A stretch of 64,000 nt of DNA from Paenibacillus eucommiae (GCF_017874215.1 NZ_JAGGLB010000020.1:1-64000), one strand, 5' to 3'; positions 54,543-63,340 are shown, counted from the first letter of the stretch. Program-made: numbers and translations. The notes: a model not told the origin generated them from the sequence alone.

Positions 54543-54564
54543 AATTCGTTGCGAGGTGTAGCTA

Positions 54565-55482
54565 TTGAACCATTTATTATCCTTAAAAGAACTTAATCAC
54601 AGCGATCTCAACGCCATCGTTCAAAAGGGAATCGAAATCAAGAAACACCCACAGCTTTATTTCAATGCTTGCGAGCGAAAAGGTCTATTGATGCTGTTCC
54701 AAAAAACCTCAACCCGAACTAATTTATCTTTTCAATCAGGCATAAATCAGATGGGTGGTTACGCTGTTCCTTTGGACTGGGACTCAAGTAATTTCAGTAT
54801 TTCTCCAATCAAATATGAAGTGCAGTATGCATCAAGAAATTGTGATCTGATCATGGCCAGACTAAAAAAACATTCAGACCTTATGCAGCTTGTAGAGTAT
54901 GCCCAAGTACCTGTCATTAACGGCTGCTGTGATCGCTACCACCCCTGTCAAGCATTGGCTGATTTGATGACGATCTATGAAGTATCCGGTACATTTCAAG
55001 GTTTAACCCTCACATACGTAGGTATTCATAACAATGTTGCCAATTCGTTGATTGCAGGCTGCATCACACTGGGAATCACCCTTGTACTAGTGACTCCCAT
55101 CATTAACGATGCTTCCTGGGATGAAGATTTGATGCAAACAGCTTACGCGAGCGGATATATAAAAAATATGCATAATCTAAGTGAAGCCGCTGCCATCTCT
55201 GATTATATGTATACGGACACCTGGATCGACATGGAGTTTTACCGTAACACCCACAACCAGGATGAAAAAGAAAAGCGAATCCAAAAGATGATACCTTTTC
55301 AGCTTAACAAAAAGAACCTGAATGGCAGCACCCCTTATATTATGCACGACATGCCGATCCATCCCGGCTTTGAAATTGCGGAGGAGCTCATTGAATCGGA
55401 GAAATCTATCATTTATCAGCAAGCTGAAAACAGAATGCATGTGCAGAAAGCTTTGCTGCTTTATTTGCTTGAGAGCCGTTAA
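54565..55482 (+). CDS. Ornithine/aspartate carbamoyltransferase-family protein with altered substrate motif
   Basis: 305 aa from a TTG start. The carbamoyl-phosphate site is intact (FQKTSTRTNLSF, and HPCQALADLMT), and LTYVGIHNNVANSLIAG is the usual domain-2 start. The amino-acid-binding motif, HCLP in ornithine enzymes and HPLP in aspartate enzymes, reads HDMPIHPGFEI here, so the substrate Cys is replaced by Asp. It probably acts on a different amine or amino acid. No arginine genes are nearby. Confidence 0.82.
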   Translation: MNHLLSLKELNHSDLNAIVQKGIEIKKHPQLYFNACERKGLLMLFQKTSTRTNLSFQSGINQMGGYAVPLDWDSSNFSISPIKYEVQYASRNCDLIMARLKKHSDLMQLVEYAQVPVINGCCDRYHPCQALADLMTIYEVSGTFQGLTLTYVGIHNNVANSLIAGCITLGITLVLVTPIINDASWDEDLMQTAYASGYIKNMHNLSEAAAISDYMYTDTWIDMEFYRNTHNQDEKEKRIQKMIPFQLNKKNLNGSTPYIMHDMPIHPGFEIAEELIESEKSIIYQQAENRMHVQKALLLYLLESR

Positions 55483-55614
55483 TTTGTTGTGCGAGGAATT
55501 CACATACAAACATCCGCGAAAATGGAACCTGAACGCAACGAAATTTTTTATGTTGTAAAAAGAACGGCATGCAGTTTAGTATATTAGTATAACTGTAGCC
55601 AGAGGTGAAGCTGA

Positions 55615-55995
55615 ATGATTGACATGCAGTATATATACGAACTTGAAGCAGAGATGGATATAATGAAGCTTGTAGATAATTATTATGAAATAAAATCAAT
55701 CCTGAAGCAGTACCCTCAGGAACAGTGGTCATATGAAATGATTTTAGCATATGCAAGGGCACTGAATGTTCTGCAAGATTATTCTGACCAGACCAATCCA
55801 TTTGAGCAAGCATACGGACTGCTGCAAACTGTTTCTGATAAGGGAATTACAGACGCTGAATGGCATTTAATAATGGCTTCTGTTAGTTTTAATCTACAAC
55901 TGTATGCTGAGGCAGTAAACCATGCTGAACAAGCAAATACTATTATAGCTGGCTGTGCTGATGATATGCTTGCGCTCTACTCACAATATGACTAG
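55615..55995 (+). CDS. Small helical protein of unknown function (TPR-like)
   Basis: 126 aa, acidic, without membrane segments. AGAGGTGA precedes the ATG. Predicted helices ILAYARALNVLQDY, AEWHLIMASVSFNLQLYAEAVNHAEQANTII read as a TPR-like helix pair. No family is recognised. It stands alone upstream of a repeat copy. Confidence 0.6.
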   Translation: MIDMQYIYELEAEMDIMKLVDNYYEIKSILKQYPQEQWSYEMILAYARALNVLQDYSDQTNPFEQAYGLLQTVSDKGITDAEWHLIMASVSFNLQLYAEAVNHAEQANTIIAGCADDMLALYSQYD

Positions 55996-56059
55996 TAGAA
56001 CGCTTCTGAAATAACATTCATATATCGCTCCAACCCATGTTTCCATCGAAAAGAGACCA

Positions 56060-56360
56060 CACCGACACCAGCCAGGGTTTTTCTCTTGATTGGAGAAGAT
56101 TTCCTACCGGCAAAGACGCTGGGGATGAAGATCTGCGAGGAGCTGCTACTTTAGCGATGTTTTTCATCGTTAAAGTACGAGGTCGGCATCAGAATCTTAC
56201 TTTAACGATGAAAAACATCGTTAAAATCCCTTTTCACCATTCAGAGAGGCCATTCGTCCTCTTTTAGCGATGGAAATCATCGTTAAAGTGACGGATTGGC
56301 CTGGAAACCTTACTTTAACGATGAAAAACATCGTTAAGTGCAGCACACACTCCATTTGGG
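56060..56360. repeat. Repeat copy E, palindrome-array module alone
   Basis: Palindromes start at 56150, 56201, 56263 and 56314 (51, 62, 51). The first and third read TTTAGCGATG on the left arm, a G-T pairing against the right arm. It begins at CCAGGGTTTTTCTCTTGATT without the nested-hairpin module and ends with GTGCAGCACACACTCC. Confidence 0.88.
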
Positions 56361-56504
56361 GCGGGTTCCTGCGCAATGTTGTCAAGTTAAGCGGGCCAAA
56401 TGTGTGCAGTCTTTCGCATACATACCGCCGCTTCGGCCAGCGCAAGCACATTTTGTACCCAGACATGCTCCCGCTTCGAAATGGGTCTGCTTATATATAA
56501 AAAT

Positions 56505-56536
56505 AGACCCTAAAGAAGGGTCTTAGAGGTTTTTTC
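56505..56536 (+). terminator. Rho-independent terminator
   Basis: AGACCC, 7-nt loop, GGGTCT (56518-56523), then TTTTTT at 56530-56535. It follows repeat copy E on the plus strand, so some transcript may run rightward through the repeat. Confidence 0.7.
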
Positions 56537-56604
56537 CACTAACTAGATGTTCATCTAGATTTTATCAATTGGGAAGCATGGTCTGAACGGAAGCAACTTG
56601 TTCC

Positions 56605-56826
56605 CTAGATCAAGGCAATAGCAAGAAGAGTAAACAGAGACAAAGTTAAAATATCATTTCTCGGTCCAAACCCAAACCATGCCGAAGTCCGAACTCCGCC
56701 CGAAGTCCGCAAATAAACATTGTTTCTATCCACGCTCTCAATAACGCCCTCAAAGCACCCGCAGCAAGTATGAATGCGAACTCTGCAATTCACATGCCTC
56801 ATACATAAATCATACATTTCATACAT
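56605..56826 (-). CDS. Small LSm-like conserved Bacillales protein
   Basis: 73 aa; GGGGGTGA is 5 nt before the ATG. It starts MYEMYDLCMRHVNCRVRI, followed by HTCCGCFEGVIESVDRNNVYL, a strand pattern like the Sm fold, and ends in a hydrophobic segment (ILTLSLFTLLAIALI). I recall similar short proteins of unknown function in Bacillus and Paenibacillus; their role is not established. Four Cys residues are clustered near the N-terminus. Confidence 0.65.
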   Translation of the reverse strand: MYEMYDLCMRHVNCRVRIHTCCGCFEGVIESVDRNNVYLRTSGGVRTSAWFGFGPRNDILTLSLFTLLAIALI

Positions 56827-57118
56827 TTTAGTTCACCCCCCATCATATTTACCGTATCCGAGAAAAATTCTTGTGAGGCAAAATAAGAGCTATCAAAGAA
56901 TCACAATTTCTCTGATATAACTTCTGTATCCTATGAAAAGCCCCCGACCAGGGTTTGGACTACATACAAAATATGCTGCTGTAACCCCTGCCCTTTCGGC
57001 TTCTTGCTTAGAGACCCAAGGGCTTGGTAGCTTGCTTTCATGCCATTTCGTTTTCATGTTATAATACTAATGTTCTGCGATAAGCTATTTACTTTTAAAT
57101 ATGAAGGAGGAATACCTG

Positions 57119-57184
57119 ATGAAAAAGAAATCAATTAAATCCTTATCTTCTGGCATCGGGTACTCTACTGCTGTTTTTTTCTAG
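57119..57184 (+). CDS. Tiny 21-residue peptide with a strong ribosome binding site
   Basis: GAAGGAGG lies 8 nt before the ATG, and a TGTTATAAT promoter element is about 60 nt upstream. The product starts MKKKSIKSLSSG and ends STAVFF: a basic head and a short hydrophobic tail. It could be a leader peptide, a secreted signal, a membrane-active peptide, or the stump of a larger gene cut short by a stop. The 100 nt downstream hold no continuation that I recognise. Confidence 0.5.
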   Translation: MKKKSIKSLSSGIGYSTAVFF

Positions 57185-57295
57185 AATTGATTATTGACGC
57201 GATAAGTCTGTCAAAATGAAGGGAAATTAAAAAACAGTGAACATATATAACTATCTTCAGTTGTATATTTCATATTTATAAGGGAGCATTTATAC

Positions 57296-57700
57296 GTGGA
57301 AAACTTAAATAATAATGTAGTGAAAAGATATAATCCGGAAAACATATCGAAACCTGTTGGGAACTATAGTCATGTAACAAAAATAAGTAGACATGCTGAA
57401 ACGTATGTGTTTTCTGGTCAAATTGGTATCGATGAAAACGATAATATCCCCGCAAATTTTAATGAACAAGTAACAAATACAATGAGCAATATTGTTAAAA
57501 TCCTTTCCTCTCAAAATTTGACTCCTGATCATGTAGTTAAAATCAACATTTGGGCCACAGAAGAAATTGATTGGGATCATTTCTATGGAATTTGGAATAA
57601 AGTATTCGGTCCCACACCTCCTTCAATGACCATTGCTTATATTACAGGATTAGGTTTACCTGAATTAAAGATTGAACTAGATGTCTGGGCTGCAGGTTGA
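57296..57700 (+). CDS. RidA-family protein lacking the key arginine
   Basis: 134 aa from a GTG start with AAGGGAGC upstream. The YjgF/RidA fold is evident: VGNYSHVTKI, TYVFSGQIGIDENDNIP, EQVTNTMSNIVKILSSQNLTPDHVVKINIW and GPTPPSMTIAYITGLGLPELKIELDVWA. In imine/enamine deaminases a strictly needed Arg follows the PxR motif (PAR-type); here the sequence reads PSMTIAYI. Deaminase activity is therefore doubtful, and it may be a ligand-binding homolog. Confidence 0.87.
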   Translation: MENLNNNVVKRYNPENISKPVGNYSHVTKISRHAETYVFSGQIGIDENDNIPANFNEQVTNTMSNIVKILSSQNLTPDHVVKINIWATEEIDWDHFYGIWNKVFGPTPPSMTIAYITGLGLPELKIELDVWAAG

Positions 57701-57734
57701 TTTTTAAAATGAGTTCTATTCTATAAAAATAAGA

Positions 57735-57770
57735 AAAACCTTCACCAACCGTAATGGCTAGTGAGGGTTT
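57735..57770. terminator. Hairpin after the RidA-like gene
   Basis: AAACCTTCAC and GTGAGGGTTT form a 10-bp stem with one G-T pair, between the RidA-like stop and the convergent methyltransferase-like gene. Confidence 0.6.
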
Positions 57771-57847
57771 CTCCTTTGGTGAAAATTTGATGTTTGACTT
57801 GTTTCTTTTTATTGAACTTTCATACTACTTACTCTGCCGCTTACTAA

Positions 57848-58729
57848 CTACAATTTTTTTAAAATCATCCACCAGTTCTTGTCGTACAAATCCAGCTCGA
57901 CTTCTTCAAGATCTAAATTTGCCTCTGTGATCCACTCTCTGGCTAAACGTATGTAGGAGCTATGGAATTCTGACGAATAACCGATCTGCTCATATCCAGC
58001 GTACGTGCAATTGTCAAAAATGATATACCCGCCTTTTTTTAACAGTTTCGTACAGGTATCTATGATTTTAATAAAAGGCTCGTATGCGGCCTCCTTCAGC
58101 TTTCCCTGATCGTTATATCGCATCACTGCTTGCAGCATTTGAGGCTCGATCGTCCACCAATTGTTATTAACGGTGTCAATCCCTTCGATATCGGCGATAA
58201 TCGTTTGTATAATATCATTAAGCGCGTGATGGAAAGAAACCACTTCAAACGAATCGTGTTCATAATAATCTAATAGGTTCACACCGTCATCTTCAATAAT
58301 TTTGATTTGTATGTCCAGATCCGCCGTTTTTTGAAAAAAGCCCTTAGACAGTTCTTTGTTCAGGTTGGCCGTTACATAAGTTGCGTTAGTAGCGTTAGTA
58401 GCGTTAGTAGTGTTGCCAGAATAAGCGTTGAGTGCTCTCGGGATATAAATAGTATCACCAGCCGCAATTTCAAAAACGGCCGCATCTGGCGGAACACGCA
58501 GTATTTCGAATAAATTAAACCATGAAGCGGTGTAATACAGTTCAAGCAAATCTTTGCTCATCTCTCCAGTTAGATCAATGGGGTTGCGAATTACCTGCTT
58601 TAGCTGATTATCGATCCCTTCAACATTCATTTCATGCAGTCGTGAGATGGTTTCAGCAGGCAAATGGTTTTCTAAATGAGGTTGGAACTTCCCTGCGTCA
58701 ATTTGTCCAGCAAGCGCCAATAAATTCAT
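57848..58729 (-). CDS. SAM-dependent methyltransferase-like protein with Asn-Ala-Thr repeats
   Basis: 293 aa from the ATG at 58729 (GGAG 8 nt upstream). VFEIAAGDTIYIPRAL resembles the glycine-rich SAM loop but is degenerate, and later VNLLDYYEHDSFEVVSFHHALNDI and LLKKGGYIIFDNCTYAGYEQ fit a class I methyltransferase core. Between them is SGNTTNATNATNATYVT, encoded by a 9-bp tandem repeat (about 58380-58412), probably a length-variable surface loop. Substrate unknown; no partner genes. Confidence 0.65.
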   Translation of the reverse strand: MNLLALAGQIDAGKFQPHLENHLPAETISRLHEMNVEGIDNQLKQVIRNPIDLTGEMSKDLLELYYTASWFNLFEILRVPPDAAVFEIAAGDTIYIPRALNAYSGNTTNATNATNATYVTANLNKELSKGFFQKTADLDIQIKIIEDDGVNLLDYYEHDSFEVVSFHHALNDIIQTIIADIEGIDTVNNNWWTIEPQMLQAVMRYNDQGKLKEAAYEPFIKIIDTCTKLLKKGGYIIFDNCTYAGYEQIGYSSEFHSSYIRLAREWITEANLDLEEVELDLYDKNWWMILKKL

Positions 58730-58956
58730 TATCATCACTCCGCACGTATAATGTACCTCGGAAGTAACCCTTCCTGATAATTCCATAATAACAAACAATA
58801 ATTGTTATGAATAGACTTCTCAGCAAATGGACAATGGACTTGCGGGAACATTTTTTTTGCAGCAGTCTCTCTCTCAGCACCAAAAAAGAGCAAAAGAGGC
58901 CCCCCGGCCACCTTCCATGCTCTGTTGTCAAACTAGTACCCCCGGCTCCACCTCGG

Positions 58957-59601
58957 CTATAACGCGGCAAGCAGCTGGTTAATTTTCAATAGCTCCTGCT
59001 GCTCTTCGTCATCTTGTCCTCCCGCTTCACCACTAAACTTACGCAGGCTGTGATTCGCTTTGCTGATCAGCCCTTTACCCGGAATCTCTTCAAAATTCCC
59101 ATCTTCTGTTACTAATCCATTGAGGATACACTTCGAAAAATAATCGCAATCCTGCTTTTTTATCGGCAAATCCTCCAGCCTCCGAGCGATCTGGTGGGCA
59201 GCCTCCCCAGCTTCATGCTGCTCAACAGCAACGACAGGCAGAAAGAGTAGGAACAAAAGCCTCCCATAATCAGAGGCAGCCGCGAGCTTCAGCAGTTCCG
59301 TCCAGGTAAGAAATTTCAGATGAAAATGTCCACCCGTGTACCCGATATTAAAATCATTCATATAGAAAGAGATATCTGTTGGATTGAATTCTACAACCAA
59401 GGTCAACCCTTCACGAATTTCTATTAGTATGTATTTCTCCACATACTCTGCATGTATGATATAATTCCGTTCCTCCAGCACATCTGTGAAATTGATTTCT
59501 TTTTGCTCGTCAAAAGCGCGGTCATAGGCAACGGCAAGATAAAACAACCAAAAGTCCTGATTGGAAAACGTAGCTTCCTCAGCTGAGATGGATGTGTACA
59601 T
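58957..59601 (-). CDS. Protein of unknown function
   Basis: 214 aa, acidic, cytosolic. Features: an aromatic N-terminal stretch FSNQDFWLFYLAVAYDRAF, a beta-rich centre (LIEIREGLTLVVEFNPTDISFYMNDFNIGYTGGHFHLKF) and a charged C-terminal tail. No recognised motif. It could be of the immunity or SUKH type judging by size and composition, but nothing proves this. It is alone between the methyltransferase-like and MFS genes, and its ribosome binding site is weak. Confidence 0.55.
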   Translation of the reverse strand: MYTSISAEEATFSNQDFWLFYLAVAYDRAFDEQKEINFTDVLEERNYIIHAEYVEKYILIEIREGLTLVVEFNPTDISFYMNDFNIGYTGGHFHLKFLTWTELLKLAAASDYGRLLFLLFLPVVAVEQHEAGEAAHQIARRLEDLPIKKQDCDYFSKCILNGLVTEDGNFEEIPGKGLISKANHSLRKFSGEAGGQDDEEQQELLKINQLLAAL

Positions 59602-59743
59602 AAATGAATCGTTCCCTTCATATCCAGGATCATTAAGTCTAATTCAAGTCCAATTATAATTCTACATTGTCGTTTTTCTATTTGCAAAGCTAGCACAATT
59701 TCCTACTAGCCTATTTTAAAGAGCACCGGTGTGTGCTGACTTC

Positions 59744-60955
59744 TTACCCATAAACTTTTCCCGGTTTGCTTAGCATACGATTCACTGTCTCTACACTGAA
59801 TAACATGAGAACTAATAGAATAAGTACCACGGTTGGGAACAAGTCCGTACTGGTTTTTGCTGCAAGGAGTCCGAATAAGGGTGGTAGAAGCGTAGTACCG
59901 CTATAAGCTACAGCCATTTGGTAGCCCATCAATTTTGCTGAATGCTCTTTTCCAAATCGAGCAGGTGTTTCATGCAGAAGTCCTGGATAGATCGGGGCGA
60001 GACCGAGTCCGATTAGAATGAACCCCAGCATAGAAAATGATGCGGAGAAAGGAAGTAACAGAATGATTCCTCCTGCAACGGTTACAAGTTGACCGTAACG
60101 GATTAACAGTCGATTTTGTACTTTCAACGTGATAAAACCAGTGATTAACCTTCCAATGGTAATGCCTCCGTAGTACAAAGAAATCCACCCAGCAGCCATT
60201 TCTGCTGTAACATTTTTTGTCCCCACCAGGTAACTTGCTCCCCATAGTCCAACAGTCGTTTCTGCTCCACAATACAGGAGAAAAGCAAGCAGTGAGGGTT
60301 TAACTCCCCTCAAGCGAAGTACCTTTGTTGGGAAAGCCGATTCTGCCTTTTCTTCACGAGGTATGTCTTGAACTGTGTGCTCTGAATCCTCTAAATCCCG
60401 TTTTGCAGCCACACGCTTCCATAAAGGTAAAGTTACCAAAAGAATTATTACAAGAATGACCTGGATAATGGCTACTGCAGCATAACCGCCTCTCCATGAA
60501 TGCTGACCTGCCATATAAGTGGCCATGATGATCGGTCCCATGGTTGCTCCTACTCCCCAGAAGCAGTGCAGCCAGTTCATGTGGTGCGCCTTGTAGTTCT
60601 CAGCAACATAATGATTTAATGCTGCATCTACCGCGCCCGCCCCAAGACCAAGTGGAATGGCCAAAATGACAAACCAAAACATTGAGGGAGCAATGGAAAA
60701 ACCAAGCAATGATACTGCGGTAAGGAGGCAACTGAATAAAGTGATCTTTCCAGTGCCCAGACGTTGAATCATTCTCCCGCTTGCCAGACTGGAAACGATT
60801 GTCCCTCCAGCAATAATCATGGATACCAATCCTGCCGAGCCCAAAGAAGAACCGATTTCTGGCCATATGACGGGCCATGCTGAGCCAAGCAGAGAATCCG
60901 GAAGACCGAGACTAATAAAAGCAAGGTAGATCACAATTAAAAACCAGGTTGCCAT
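59744..60955 (-). CDS. Major facilitator superfamily transporter
   Basis: 403 aa from the ATG at 60955 with AGGAGAGG upstream. Twelve hydrophobic segments, with the loop motif SGRMIQRLGTGKI between spans 2 and 3 and PLGLGAGAVDAALNHYVAENYK in span 5, resemble the FucP/NarK-like sugar-transporter branch. The divergent neighbour at 61146 on the same strand is a ROK regulator, so a sugar or glycoside is the likely cargo. The AT-rich region upstream (60960-61080) should carry its promoter. Confidence 0.88.
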   Translation of the reverse strand: MATWFLIVIYLAFISLGLPDSLLGSAWPVIWPEIGSSLGSAGLVSMIIAGGTIVSSLASGRMIQRLGTGKITLFSCLLTAVSLLGFSIAPSMFWFVILAIPLGLGAGAVDAALNHYVAENYKAHHMNWLHCFWGVGATMGPIIMATYMAGQHSWRGGYAAVAIIQVILVIILLVTLPLWKRVAAKRDLEDSEHTVQDIPREEKAESAFPTKVLRLRGVKPSLLAFLLYCGAETTVGLWGASYLVGTKNVTAEMAAGWISLYYGGITIGRLITGFITLKVQNRLLIRYGQLVTVAGGIILLLPFSASFSMLGFILIGLGLAPIYPGLLHETPARFGKEHSAKLMGYQMAVAYSGTTLLPPLFGLLAAKTSTDLFPTVVLILLVLMLFSVETVNRMLSKPGKVYG

Positions 60956-61112
60956 AGATAATCCTCTCCTAATACAAATATTGTTGCAAATGATTTGATT
61001 CTTTAACCGCACTTAATAAATAAACTTTATAAAGATTACTTATTTAATATGCTGTACAATATCAACCTTGTCAAGATATCCATTTTATAAAAATATATGA
61101 GTATCTGAAAAG

Positions 61113-61147
61113 AAAAAAAATCCTCGGAATCACATTCCGGGGATTTT
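61113..61147 (-). terminator. Terminator of the ROK gene
   Basis: On the minus strand AATCCCCGGAAT, 3-nt loop, ATTCCGAGGATT, then eight T. It overlaps the ROK stop codon. Confidence 0.88.
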
Positions 61148-62150
61148 ATAGGAGCGGTACCAAATTTGATTGCATTGCTTTCAGTGTCATCCTGCGAAGA
61201 CCTGTCTCGAAATCCTGTTGAAAGGTTTTCTCCAAAATAATTTCAGGATACGATGGCATCGGATGACTATCCCGATACAATTCCCAAGCAGGCTCCCAAC
61301 TATCTTCCACCACTCTGTCCTGATAAATGATGATCTTATCTGGAGCGAGAACCGCGTTTACCGTTTGAATGATCTGACAGACGACATCTACGAATGTATT
61401 TGAAGCCATCTCACGTGACCAATCAGGACTCCCGGGGAGGAACTTGATTTCGCCAGACATGCCATGTCTGCCTTTGACCACTTTTCCATCCAAAATAATG
61501 CCCATGCCTGGAGGATAACTATTCGGAAAGTAGATACCTAATATACACTGTTCCTCTGCTTCCCCCTGCTTCATACAGTATCCACTGATAGCGGCATTGA
61601 CATCATTTTCGACCAATACCCTCAATCCGAAATCGGATTCGATTTCTTCGACCATACGGGAACCTCTCAACTCTTGGTGGCTGCTGACCGTTATTTCACC
61701 ATTGACTGCCTGCCCTGGAATGCCCATGCCAATTATCTTGATGGAAGGATACATAGCAATAAAATGAGCGACAATATTATGAAAATGCTGTCTGTCAAAA
61801 ACAGGCATCATATATTCTTCTCTTGATAACATCTGGTCTTCCAGATTAACCACCGACGCTGAAACCAATTCCTGTCCCTGCTTCTCTTTCAGATACAAGA
61901 TGAGAGCAAGGCTGAAATCGTAATTATAGCGATAGGTCTGCGCAGGTCGACCGCCATTGGATGGAATGATCATATCTTCAAATAACTCTCCCCGTTCGTG
62001 CAGCTCCTTGACCAGAGAGTTTATTGTCACAACACTGAGTTTAGTCAGCGACGACAATTGTGGCTTTGTTGCCGTTTCAAGCTGCTGCATCGCTTCGCGT
62101 ACATTGTTCATGTTGATTTCTTTCATTAAGTTGGCATTCGCTTTCCTCAT
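61146..62150 (-). CDS. ROK-family transcriptional regulator
   Basis: 334 aa from the ATG at 62150 with AGGGGGGC upstream. The N-terminal winged helix is MRKANANLMKEINMNNVREAM through LSSLTKLSVVTINSLVKELHERGEL. The ROK domain follows, with IKIIGMGIPGQAVNGEI, VENDVNAAISGY and GRHGMSGEIKFLPGS. The usual zinc motif CxCGxxGC after GHM/SGEI is absent (FLPGSPDWSREMAS instead). XylR/NagC-like regulators of this type repress sugar genes; the MFS gene downstream is the likely target. Confidence 0.9.
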   Translation of the reverse strand: MRKANANLMKEINMNNVREAMQQLETATKPQLSSLTKLSVVTINSLVKELHERGELFEDMIIPSNGGRPAQTYRYNYDFSLALILYLKEKQGQELVSASVVNLEDQMLSREEYMMPVFDRQHFHNIVAHFIAMYPSIKIIGMGIPGQAVNGEITVSSHQELRGSRMVEEIESDFGLRVLVENDVNAAISGYCMKQGEAEEQCILGIYFPNSYPPGMGIILDGKVVKGRHGMSGEIKFLPGSPDWSREMASNTFVDVVCQIIQTVNAVLAPDKIIIYQDRVVEDSWEPAWELYRDSHPMPSYPEIILEKTFQQDFETGLRRMTLKAMQSNLVPLL

Positions 62151-62174
62151 AAGCCCCCCTATTTGATGTACCAT

Positions 62175-62439
62175 GGAATATTTCAGCAGTGAAATGAATG
62201 TTCATTCAGAAGAGATCCAGTTGAAACTATTTTGAATAAAAGACCTGCCGATTTGTTCCTTATGGAACTTTGTCTACAGGATTACCGGGAAAGAAATCTT
62301 ATGTTCATAGTATCATATCAACACATCCCCCGGAATAGTATTTATTACCATATAATACCTCAACGATATTCCTTTGTAATCACGCTCCATAGTTTTTCAC
62401 TAATTTACATGATCGGGATGTTTATCAATATTCCAATGC
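62175..62439. other. Spacer upstream of the ROK gene
   Basis: AT-rich, no gene or clear structure seen. It should hold the ROK promoter. Confidence 0.35.
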
Positions 62440-62781
62440 TCATAGTTTTGAGGACCTAGCATTCCACCTGCGATATAGACCGATACTTAACAAACTATAA
62501 GCAAAAACTTCAATAATTAAAGGAATGTATGCAGTCATTGCGACCATTTCTCCCAAAGTCATCCCCATGGGTAATTTATGATTATTGTTCCAGTGGGAAT
62601 CCATGTAACGATTAAGTACATAAGGCGCTAATACACCATATACCTTCAGAATGAAGATGATAAGAAAGAAGTAAAAGCCTTCAGTGAAATGATGCTTTCT
62701 ACATTGTATAAGCCCAAAAACCAAAAATATTATGAACAAAACCGAAGCTAAATACAACAAAAAATTCATTAATCCGAACAT
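62440..62781 (-). CDS. Small four-span membrane protein of unknown function
   Basis: 113 aa; AGAGGTGA is 4 nt before the ATG. Hydrophobic segments at LLYLASVLFIIFLVFGLI, GFYFFLIIFILKVYGVLAPYVL, MVAMTAYIPLIIEVFAYSLLSIGL indicate three to four spans, with a basic C-terminus (YRRWNARSSKL). No family is recognised. Confidence 0.65.
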   Translation of the reverse strand: MFGLMNFLLYLASVLFIIFLVFGLIQCRKHHFTEGFYFFLIIFILKVYGVLAPYVLNRYMDSHWNNNHKLPMGMTLGEMVAMTAYIPLIIEVFAYSLLSIGLYRRWNARSSKL

Positions 62782-62972
62782 TTGATCACCTCTTTAAACA
62801 TTTTACGTACCGAGTATTATTATCTCTTACGGATGTGATCTAGTGAGGTTCCATCCCCCCCCCGTTCATCCCTTTATATCACACATAGCTAATTCACCTG
62901 TGAAGGTAGCTTTATTTTCACCTCACACTTGCCCCTGACCGGCTTATTTATTAGTCATATCTAGAATGGCAA

Positions 62973-63002
62973 GAAAAAAAGAGCATCCTGATTGAATGCT
63001 CT
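62973..63002 (-). terminator. Terminator downstream of the 63021 ORF
   Basis: On the minus strand AGAGCAT, 9-nt loop, ATGCTCT, then a T-run (62973-62979). It implies leftward transcription across the small ORF at 63021. Confidence 0.8.
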
Positions 63003-63020
63003 AGAAAGAAAGGTATAAGG

Positions 63021-63203
63021 TTATTGAGCTTTAATCCTATCATTAAAAGTAATTTCTTGCCCTCCGTCTATTTCCATTGCACGAAAAGCGATAATAACAT
63101 TCATATCCCCTGCAGCTTCTTCGACAGCTTTAAGCGTTTGACGACCATAACGTGCACGGAGCCATTCACTCGCAAACGCATTAACCCTCCCTCGGATTTT
63201 CAT
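63021..63203 (-). CDS. Short ORF of unknown function, possibly a gene fragment
   Basis: 60 aa, starting MKIRGRVNAFASEWLRARYG and ending FNDRIKAQ. It has no strong ribosome binding site, but a good terminator follows. There is no homolog that I recognise; it may be the remains of a larger gene. Confidence 0.4.
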   Translation of the reverse strand: MKIRGRVNAFASEWLRARYGRQTLKAVEEAAGDMNVIIAFRAMEIDGGQEITFNDRIKAQ

Positions 63204-63340
63204 TTATTTTCATACGCTCGCGGATTCATTTTTCGTTGTCAATGCAGTCGATTTGTACTATGCTATTTTATAGAGACTAATGATCTGATCCAACTCTCGT
63301 ATTAACACACAGATGCTTATTTTCCTCATGGAGGTGTGAT

